Assembly (NCBI RefSeq): GCF_015453285.1
Contig: NZ_JADLZT010000001.1
Coordinates: 310,001-374,000, forward strand
From: Lysobacter niastensis
GTDB taxonomy: Bacteria > Pseudomonadota > Gammaproteobacteria > Xanthomonadales > Xanthomonadaceae
Length of the DNA: 64,000 nucleotides
Direction: 5' to 3'
The notes under the pieces are model-generated. The model searched no databases, was not told the DNA's origin, and was given only the letters and a program-made list of their open reading frames with translations. Numbering within the stretch: the first letter of the stretch is position 1; every line of letters begins with the position of its first letter. Both the position numbers and the translations under genes were made by a program. This document shows positions 55,738 through 64,000 of this stretch, one piece after another.

Positions 55738-57750
55738 ATGAAGGCAATCGCACTTCTGGCGGCGCTGCTGGCGCTGTCGCCGGCCACCATGGCCGCGGAC
55801 GTGGATGTGAAGGCATACACGCGCAAGGACCAGTTCGACGACATCAAGATGTCGCCGAATGGGCAGTACTTCGCGGCCACGGTTCCGCTGGAGGATCGAA
55901 CGATCCTGGTGGTCCTCGAGCGCACCACCAACAAGTTCATCGGCAGCTTCAAGCTGGCCGAACACACGGACATCTACGCCTTCGACTGGGTCACGCCCGA
56001 TCGCCTGATGATCAGCCCGGCCGAGAAGTTTGGCTTGATGGAAAGGCCCAGGCCCACGGGCGAGCTGTACGCGATGAATGCAGACGGCAGCAAACTGGAA
56101 AACCTGGTGGGCTGGCGCATCGACGACGGCGGCGCGGGCACGACGATCAAGCCGAAGAAGGGGAACAACAAGGTAGGCGCGTTCCTCATCGACGCTCCGC
56201 CGGCTGCCGCCGACGCGCGCTCGGTGCTGGTCGCGGCGACTCCATACCTGGACGCGAATGCCCCGGACAGGGACCTGTTCACCACCGTCCAGCGCCTGGA
56301 CACTTTTTCTGGCCGCATGACGCGCGAGGCATCGGTTCCCGTGCGCAACGCGAACTTCTTCCTGGACAACAAGGGCGCGGTGCGCTTTGGCGCTGGCGCC
56401 AACAGCGACAACATCCGGAAGCTGTTCTACCGCGCAGACGACAAGTCGGAGTGGGAACTGGTCGCCATCGAGAAGGACGGGCGGTTCGAAACACCCATCG
56501 GATTCTCCGCCGACGACAAGGTCGCGTACCTGAGGGTCGAGATGCCCCAAGGCCCCGATGCCATCGTGGCAATGGATCTGGCGACCAGGAAGCGCACCGA
56601 AATCCTGCGTGACGACGATACCGATCCTGGCACCATCATTTACCGCAACGGCACGCGGATTCCGATTGGCGCGTATTTCATGGACGGCAAGCCGCGCACG
56701 GCGTTCTTCGACCAGAGCGCGCCCGAGGCCCGGCTGCAGCAGAGCCTCGAGGCGGCGTTCGGCGGTGATGGCGTGGTGATCACTTCGCAGACCGCGGACA
56801 GCCGCCTGGCCCTGGTGGAGGTGTTCGGCGATCGCAACCCCGGGGATTTCTACCTGTACGACACCGTCGCCAAGAAGGCATCGCATGTGCTCTCCCGCAG
56901 GCAGTGGTTCGACCCCGAACTGCAGGCGCAGATGCAGCCGATCGCCATCACCGCGCGCGACGGCATCAAGCTGCATGGCTACATCACCCGACCGAAGGGA
57001 GCGGGCGACAAGCCGCTGCCGATGGTGGTCATGCCGCACGGTGGTCCGTTCGGCGTCCGCGATGGGTGGGGCTTCAACAACTTTGGACAGATGCTGGCAC
57101 AGGCGGGCTACGCCGTGCTGCAGTTGAACTATCGCGGCTCCGGCGGTTATGGGCAGGCCTTCGAGCAGGCAGGCGGCCGCGAGTGGGGCGGCAAGATGCA
57201 GGACGACCTCACCGATGCGACCCGCTGGGCTTCGCAGCAGGGCTATGCGGACTCCAAGCGTATCTGCATCTTCGGAGGCAGCTACGGCGGTTATGCCTCG
57301 TTGATGGGCGTGGCCAAGGAGCCCGATCTGTACCGCTGTGCCGTGGGCTACATCGGTGTCTATGACCTGCCTACGATGCTCACGCACGGCGATGTCCAGG
57401 AGCGTGGCTCCGGCGAGACCTATCTGAGGGATTGGGTTGGCGAGCGCGAAGCGCTGCGTGCCGTTTCTCCCACCAACCTGGCCGCGCGCATCAAGGTGCC
57501 GGTGTTCCTTGCGGCCGGTGGCGAGGACGAGCGTGCGCCGATCGCGCACAGCCGGATGATGGAGCAGGCGCTGCGCAAGAACGGCGTGACGGTGGAGACG
57601 CTTTACTACGACACCGAAGGCCACGGCTTCTACAAGCCTGAGCACCAGGAAGAGTTCTATACGCGCCTGCTGGCGTTCCTGTCGCGCAGTCTTGGCGGCG
57701 GCGTCGCCACCGCCACCGCCGGCGCTGGCGAAGGCAAGGCCGCGAAGTAG
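55738..57750 (+). CDS. Exported S9 family prolyl oligopeptidase-type peptidase
   Basis: Serine peptidase of 670 residues with signal peptide MKAIALLAALLALSPATMAA. N-terminal beta-propeller-like region (about 25-400), then the catalytic alpha/beta-hydrolase domain: MPHGGPFGVRDGWGFNNFGQML oxyanion region, GGSYGGYAS (Ser near 516), AGGEDERAPIAH (Asp near 597) and EGHGFYKPEHQ (His near 628). The family cuts after Pro or at dipeptide/acyl ends. The ATG at 55738 follows GGGGGAGA. An UUCG-loop terminator follows. It is the first of a run of peptide-handling genes. Confidence 0.92.
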   Translation: MKAIALLAALLALSPATMAADVDVKAYTRKDQFDDIKMSPNGQYFAATVPLEDRTILVVLERTTNKFIGSFKLAEHTDIYAFDWVTPDRLMISPAEKFGLMERPRPTGELYAMNADGSKLENLVGWRIDDGGAGTTIKPKKGNNKVGAFLIDAPPAAADARSVLVAATPYLDANAPDRDLFTTVQRLDTFSGRMTREASVPVRNANFFLDNKGAVRFGAGANSDNIRKLFYRADDKSEWELVAIEKDGRFETPIGFSADDKVAYLRVEMPQGPDAIVAMDLATRKRTEILRDDDTDPGTIIYRNGTRIPIGAYFMDGKPRTAFFDQSAPEARLQQSLEAAFGGDGVVITSQTADSRLALVEVFGDRNPGDFYLYDTVAKKASHVLSRRQWFDPELQAQMQPIAITARDGIKLHGYITRPKGAGDKPLPMVVMPHGGPFGVRDGWGFNNFGQMLAQAGYAVLQLNYRGSGGYGQAFEQAGGREWGGKMQDDLTDATRWASQQGYADSKRICIFGGSYGGYASLMGVAKEPDLYRCAVGYIGVYDLPTMLTHGDVQERGSGETYLRDWVGEREALRAVSPTNLAARIKVPVFLAAGGEDERAPIAHSRMMEQALRKNGVTVETLYYDTEGHGFYKPEHQEEFYTRLLAFLSRSLGGGVATATAGAGEGKAAK

Positions 57751-57766
57751 GAAGGCTTGTGCCATC

Positions 57767-57800
57767 AAAAGAAACGGCGCCTTCGGGCGCCGTTTCTTTT
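57767..57800. terminator. Bidirectional terminator with TTCG tetraloop
   Basis: AAAAGAAACGGCGCC (57767-57781), TTCG loop, GGCGCCGTTTCTTTT (57786-57800): a perfect 15-bp stem with A and T runs built in. It can terminate both the S9 gene and the convergent POT gene. Confidence 0.92.
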
Positions 57801-57824
57801 TCTGCGGGCCGATTGGCGTTAAGG

Positions 57825-59780
57825 CTACTTCACGCCATGCATCATCCGTCGCAGCAGCGGCGATACGGCGAAGGCCAGCACTGCCCAGCCGATGCCGATC
57901 CACATCAGCAGCAGGAACAGGTTGGCGTACTTTTCGCCGGCCATGGCGAAGTCGATGGCGGCACCCTCCGGTATGTCGAGGGCGGCGAGCTTGCCGAACA
58001 GCGCGGCCAGCGTTTCCGAGAATGCCGTCGCCAGAAACCAGGTGCCCATCATCAGGCTGACCACGCGCGGCACCGACAACTGGGTGACGGCGGACAGTCC
58101 GACCGGGTACAGGCACATCTCGCCGAGTTCGAGCAGCAGGTATGCAAGCACCAGCCACCAGACGCTCGCCAGCGTGCCGGTGGCGCCGGCATGCTGCGCG
58201 GCCCACACCAGCGGCAGGAAGCTCAGGCCGGCGAACAGCAGGCCCATCGCCGACTTGGCCGGCTTCGACGGGTCGAGCCCGCGCTTGTCCAGTCGGGTCC
58301 AGATGACCGCGAACAGCGGCGCCAGCAGCACGATGAACATCGACCCCAGGTAGGTGAGCGAACCCGCCGTCTGCGGCAACAGCACGGCGTCGTGTACCAG
58401 CGCGGCCAGCATCGCCAGCATCGCCAGCATCAGCAGTGAACGTGGCCACGGCGAGCCGGGTGTGCGCTCGGAGATCGACGATGCGGTGACGAAGGCGATC
58501 GGTGCGAACAGCAGGGCGGGGATCGACCACGGCCACGGCGTGCCTTCACGGATCACCAGCGACGGGAAGAGGTCCTTGCCCAGCAGGCGGTCGGTGAACG
58601 TCACCCACGAGCCATACGTCTGCTCGTACAGCGTGTAGAAGATCAGCGCGGCGAAGATCATCACCATCATCGCGCCCATGCGCTGCGCTTCGACCTTGCT
58701 GCAGCCACGGGTGACGAAGCCGGCGTACCAGAAGCCCACGGCCAGGAACACCACCGACATCAGCACCAGCGCCAGCGTCGCTTCCTCGACGAAGAAATCC
58801 AGTACGCCATAGCGAGCCGACAGCCAGTTCACCGCGATTCCGATGCCGGCGAACACGAGCAGCGAAGGCGCGTAGGCCGTCAGCGGCTTCGGCTGGGCAT
58901 CGTCGCGACGCAGGCCGTGCCACATCGTCCAGGTGATGCCCGCCAGCGCCATGATCACGATGTAATACGTCCAGCGGATCGTATCGGGGCCGAGGCGGAT
59001 CGCCGTCACCGCGTGCATCAGCCAGGCGACCGGCAGCAGGCCGAGGATCGCCAGCGCATAGATCGTCCATTCGCGCGAACGGCTCAGCGGCTTCGGTGGT
59101 TCGGCGATGCCGCGCAGGTATTTGCGGCCCCACAGGAACTGCGCCAGTCCGAGCAGCATGCCGATGCCGGCCGCGCCAAAGCCGTACTTCCAGCCGTAGG
59201 TCTGGCCGAGGTAGCCGCACACGATCGAGGCGAACAGGCCGCCGAGGTTGATGCCGGCGACGAACAGCGAGAAGCCCGAATCGCGGCGCGGATCGTTTTC
59301 GGGATACAGCCGGCCGACGATCGTCGAAACGTTGGGCTTGAGGAAGCCCACGCCCATGATGATCAGCGCCAGCGACAGGTAGAACACGCGCAGCGCGCCC
59401 TCGTCGCGGACCACGACGCCGTTGACCGTGGTCGCGGCAGCGCCCTCCACCGCCATGCCGATGTGGCCGGCGACCAATAGCAAGCCGCCGAAGATCACCG
59501 CCTTGCGCATGCCCAGGAAGCGGTCGGCGAGCAGGCCGCCGATCACCGGCACGCAGTAGACCAGGCCGCCGTAGGCACCCAGCACGTCGAGGCCGGCGCG
59601 GTCACCGAACTTGTGGTGCTGCAGCAGGTAGAGCAGCAGCAGCGCCTTCATTCCGTAGAAGGAGAAGCGCTCCCACATCTCGGTGAAGAAACAGACGAAG
59701 ACGCCTTTGGGGTGGCCGAACAGTTCGTCGCGCGAGTCGGCCGCAGGGACGTCGGAAAGATGGCTGGAAACGGCGGACAT
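57825..59780 (-). CDS. POT/PTR family proton-coupled peptide transporter
   Basis: Inner-membrane symporter of 651 residues for di- and tripeptides. The N-terminus holds the proton-coupling motif FFTEMWERFSFYGMKALLLLYLL (ExxERF), VYCVPVIGGLLADRFLG, and the family segment FSLFVAGINLGGLFASIVCGYLG; TM segments continue to LLMWIGIGWAVLAFAV. It is longer than the usual about 500 residues of the POT family, with extra TM/loop sequence in the middle (about 230-420). The ATG at 59780 has AGGAG upstream on the minus strand. Near a 9-base triplicate (58405-58431) encoding MLAMLAMLA. Divergent from the OPT gene. Confidence 0.92.
   Translation of the reverse strand: MSAVSSHLSDVPAADSRDELFGHPKGVFVCFFTEMWERFSFYGMKALLLLYLLQHHKFGDRAGLDVLGAYGGLVYCVPVIGGLLADRFLGMRKAVIFGGLLLVAGHIGMAVEGAAATTVNGVVVRDEGALRVFYLSLALIIMGVGFLKPNVSTIVGRLYPENDPRRDSGFSLFVAGINLGGLFASIVCGYLGQTYGWKYGFGAAGIGMLLGLAQFLWGRKYLRGIAEPPKPLSRSREWTIYALAILGLLPVAWLMHAVTAIRLGPDTIRWTYYIVIMALAGITWTMWHGLRRDDAQPKPLTAYAPSLLVFAGIGIAVNWLSARYGVLDFFVEEATLALVLMSVVFLAVGFWYAGFVTRGCSKVEAQRMGAMMVMIFAALIFYTLYEQTYGSWVTFTDRLLGKDLFPSLVIREGTPWPWSIPALLFAPIAFVTASSISERTPGSPWPRSLLMLAMLAMLAALVHDAVLLPQTAGSLTYLGSMFIVLLAPLFAVIWTRLDKRGLDPSKPAKSAMGLLFAGLSFLPLVWAAQHAGATGTLASVWWLVLAYLLLELGEMCLYPVGLSAVTQLSVPRVVSLMMGTWFLATAFSETLAALFGKLAALDIPEGAAIDFAMAGEKYANLFLLLMWIGIGWAVLAFAVSPLLRRMMHGVK
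58405..58431. repeat. Three tandem 9-base repeats inside the POT gene
   Basis: GCCAGCATC repeated three times, in frame in the POT gene (encodes repeats of Ala-Met-Leu on the minus strand within a TM helix). In-frame change of copy number would keep the frame. Confidence 0.6.
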
Positions 59781-59934
59781 GCGGGCTCCTGTAGGACCGC
59801 CGGAGTGTAGCCCGCATGCCGGACCACGCGGAGCCATGGTTTCCGTACGCCACGGACGGGTGGCTCGGGGTGGCTCGCGCCTGCGGGCCGGCGTCTGCAA
59901 TACTGCCGCGTCATTCGCCTGGGGGCCCGAATCC

Positions 59935-61932
59935 GTGAGCAAAAAGAACTTGTCCGGCCTGGAGCCGCGCAAAGAGCTGACCATCCGTGGCCTCATCCTC
60001 GGCGTCGTCATCACCGTGCTGTTCACTGCGGCGAATGTCTTCTTCGGCTTGAAGGCGGGCCTCACCTTCGCCACGTCGATCCCGGCCGCGGTGATCTCGA
60101 TGGCGCTCCTGCGCGGGTTCAAGGACTCGACGATCCAGGAGAACAACATCGTGCAGACCGTCGCCTCCGCGGCGGGAACGCTCTCCTCGATCATCTTCGT
60201 GCTGCCGGGCCTGGTGATGATCGGCTGGTGGACCGGGTTCCCGTACTGGGAGTCGTTCCTCATCTGCCTGCTCGGCGGCGTGCTGGGCGTGATGTATTCG
60301 ATCCCGCTGCGGCGCGCGCTGGTCACCGGTTCCGACCTGCCGTATCCGGAAGGCGTGGCTTGCGCCGAGGTGCTGAAGGTCGGCAGCGGCGGCGAGGCGG
60401 AGGGAGTCGAGGAAAGTCGCGCCGGACTGCTGGCGGTGGTCTGGGGCGCCATCGCCTCGGCGGTGTTCGCGGTGATCGTGGCGACGCGCGTGTTCGCGAG
60501 CGACGTCGCCCACTACTTCCGCATCGGCGGTGGCGACAAAGGGCCCGTCACCGGCTTCGACTTCGCGCTGTCGATGGCGTTGTTCGCGGTCGGCCACCTG
60601 GTCGGCTTGTGGGTCGGCGTCGCGATGCTGCTCGGTGCCGTGATCGGCTGGGGCTGGGGCGTGCCGCATTTCTCTGCACTGTCCGGCGCCACCGGCGCCG
60701 CCGCGGACGTGGCTCAGGCGACCTGGAGCCAGCAGGTGCGCTTCCTCGGTGCCGGCACGATCGGTGTCGCGGCGATCTGGACGCTGCTCAAGCTGATCAA
60801 GCCCGTGGCCAGCGGCCTCGGCTCGGCGATGGCGGCGTCGCGGGTACGCAAGGCCGGGCAGGCCGGCGCGCTGCCGCGAGTGGAGCAGGACATCCCGATC
60901 GGCCTCGTCGGCATCATTTCGCTCGCCAGCCTGCTGCCGATCGGCTGGCTGTTCGCGCACCTGAGCGTCGAAAGCGGCCTCGGCGACCACGTCGTACCGC
61001 TCGTCGCGGGCGGCCTCATCTACTGCGTGGTGATGGGCTTCCTCGTCTCGGCGGTGTGCGGCTACATGGCGGGCCTGATCGGTTCGTCCAACACGCCGGT
61101 GTCGGGCATCGGCATCCTCGCGGTGATTGGCGCGGGCCTGCTGCTGGTGCTCGGCATCAAGCCGATGCTTGCGCCTGGCCACGAGCAGGGTCTGGTGGCA
61201 TTCGCATTGTTCGTCACCGCGATGGTGTTCTCGATCGCGACGATCGCCAACAACAACCTGCAGGACCTGAAGACCGGCCAGCTGGTCGATGCCACCCCGG
61301 CCAAACAGCAGTGGGCGCTGATCATCGGCGTCGTTGCCGGTGCGGCGATCATTCCGCCGATCCTCGACCTGCTCAACCAGGCCTACGGCTTCGCCGGTGC
61401 TCCGGGCGCCGATCCGTCGAAGGCGCTGGCGGCGCCGCAGGCCGGTCTGATCTCGGCGCTGGCGCAGGGCGTGATCACCAACAACATCGACTGGAGCCTG
61501 ATCACGACCGGTGCACTGATCGGCGTCGGGCTGATCGTGCTGGATACCGTGCTGCGGCGCACGACCAAGTCGGCGCATCTCTCGCCGCTGGCGGTGGGCC
61601 TGGGCATCTACCTGCCGACGTCGGCCACGCTGATGGTGGTGGTCGGTGCGATCGCGGGTGCGATCTACGACCGTCGCGCCGAGCGCGGTCCCAAGCCGGA
61701 GGCCACCAAGCAGCTCGGCGTGCTGCTTGCGTCCGGCATGATCGTCGGCGAAGGCCTGCTGGGCGTGGCGATCGCGGCGATCGTCGCGTTCTCCGGCAAG
61801 GATGCGCCGCTCGCGGTGGTCGGCCCGGACTTCGCTGGCACCTCGGTCTGGATCGGCGGTGCCTCGTTCGTGATCGTCATGCTGGCGCTGTACCGCTGGG
61901 CCGCCAACACGAGCCGCCGCGCTTCCACCTGA
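59935..61932 (+). CDS. OPT family oligopeptide transporter
   Basis: Inner-membrane transporter of 665 residues of the oligopeptide transporter (OPT) family with about 15 hydrophobic segments. Family motifs are ELTIRGLILGVVITVLFTAANVFFGLKAGLTFATSIPAAVISMALLRGF at the N-terminus (in short: NVFFGLKAGLTFATSIPA), PYPEGVACAEVLKVG, SGIGILAVIGAGLLLVLG and SDLPYPEG. The start is GTG 59935 (VSKKNLSGLEPRKELT). It lies beside a POT transporter and S9 peptidases, so uptake of peptides released by those enzymes is a sensible reading; metal-chelate transport is an alternative in this family. Confidence 0.9.
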   Translation: MSKKNLSGLEPRKELTIRGLILGVVITVLFTAANVFFGLKAGLTFATSIPAAVISMALLRGFKDSTIQENNIVQTVASAAGTLSSIIFVLPGLVMIGWWTGFPYWESFLICLLGGVLGVMYSIPLRRALVTGSDLPYPEGVACAEVLKVGSGGEAEGVEESRAGLLAVVWGAIASAVFAVIVATRVFASDVAHYFRIGGGDKGPVTGFDFALSMALFAVGHLVGLWVGVAMLLGAVIGWGWGVPHFSALSGATGAAADVAQATWSQQVRFLGAGTIGVAAIWTLLKLIKPVASGLGSAMAASRVRKAGQAGALPRVEQDIPIGLVGIISLASLLPIGWLFAHLSVESGLGDHVVPLVAGGLIYCVVMGFLVSAVCGYMAGLIGSSNTPVSGIGILAVIGAGLLLVLGIKPMLAPGHEQGLVAFALFVTAMVFSIATIANNNLQDLKTGQLVDATPAKQQWALIIGVVAGAAIIPPILDLLNQAYGFAGAPGADPSKALAAPQAGLISALAQGVITNNIDWSLITTGALIGVGLIVLDTVLRRTTKSAHLSPLAVGLGIYLPTSATLMVVVGAIAGAIYDRRAERGPKPEATKQLGVLLASGMIVGEGLLGVAIAAIVAFSGKDAPLAVVGPDFAGTSVWIGGASFVIVMLALYRWAANTSRRAST

Positions 61933-61981
61933 GCGGGACACAGGCCGGTTCGCCTGTTCAGCGTGCCTGTCCTGTCCGCAT

Positions 61982-62008
61982 GACCGCCGGCCTTTGCCGC
62001 CGGCGGTC
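61982..62008 (+). terminator. 10-bp GC hairpin after the OPT gene
   Basis: GACCGCCGGC (61982-61991) and GCCGGCGGTC (61999-62008) pair around a 7-base loop. No T tract follows. Likely 3' end of the OPT transcript. Confidence 0.5.
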
Positions 62009-62059
62009 CCCGCGCCTACCATCCGCCCCTTCGCTTCGCTGCCCGTTTCCGGAGTTCCG

Positions 62060-64000
<1,941 letters not shown>

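Noticed and set aside
55504-58536. 1010-residue reading frame on the minus strand
   Set aside because: It lies antisense to rfbD end, the S9 peptidase and POT, has Arg/His/Ala-rich composition typical of GC-rich shadow frames and no known domain.

Overview
The window is a compact, high-GC, two-stranded gene array with no noncoding gap above about 260 bases, and it reads as chromosome of a gammaproteobacterium of the Xanthomonadaceae/Lysobacteraceae, most like Lysobacter or a close relative. The markers are the fused aspartokinase/diaminopimelate decarboxylase, the MurL-MurD2 muropeptide pair, the Rrf2-led sufBCDS operon, the CysN-CysC fusion and the rml operon. I see no rRNA, tRNA, CRISPR array, prophage or insertion sequence. 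The genus is an inference from gene content, not from a database search.

Layout. 1-12,000 is an assimilatory sulfate cluster: cysK (cut by the window edge) and cysG on the minus strand, a divergent CysB-type regulator, an unrelated-looking glycosyltransferase, cysJ-cysI-cysH on the minus strand and divergent cysD-cysNC. Together they cover sulfate to APS to PAPS to sulfite to sulfide to cysteine, plus siroheme for CysI. 12,000-15,230 holds a small membrane stress protein, an M20 peptidase, a secreted ComEA-type protein behind a structured leader, and a HutD protein. 15,240-23,030 is an iron/flavin locus on the minus strand: TonB receptor with a Fur-like box, PiuC-type hydroxylase, PepSY membrane protein, DUF2271, DUF4198, ApbE and a membrane-anchored diflavin reductase. 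The DUF2271 protein carries a flavinylation-type motif, so the set can be read as an NADPH-to-periplasm electron route.

23,280-29,650 carries a Rieske ferredoxin/GNAT pair and the sufB-sufC-sufD-sufS operon led by an Rrf2 regulator, with a xanthomonad-type palindromic repeat between sufB and sufC. 29,750-44,010 is mixed: cytochrome c, a SET-domain protein, an SDR dehydrogenase, a DUF5916 outer-membrane-like protein, PIN, two lipoproteins, a JmjC/cupin-like protein, DUF2272, an EF-G paralogue, OsmC, an alpha/beta hydrolase, a glycine-zipper protein and PhzF.

44,210-49,550 is the lysAC-murL-murD2 operon, with overlapping genes. It joins lysine/DAP metabolism to a peptidoglycan route in which D-Glu is made on the UDP-MurNAc-peptide instead of by a free glutamate racemase. 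Then come a dienelactone hydrolase, ispB, ssb, and the rmlBACD operon for dTDP-L-rhamnose. The last 8 kb is devoted to peptides: an S9 peptidase, a POT transporter, an OPT transporter and a second S9 peptidase cut by the window edge. Overlapping stop/start codons (TGATG or ATGA) are frequent and suggest translational coupling in the cys, suf, iron, lys-mur and rml operons.
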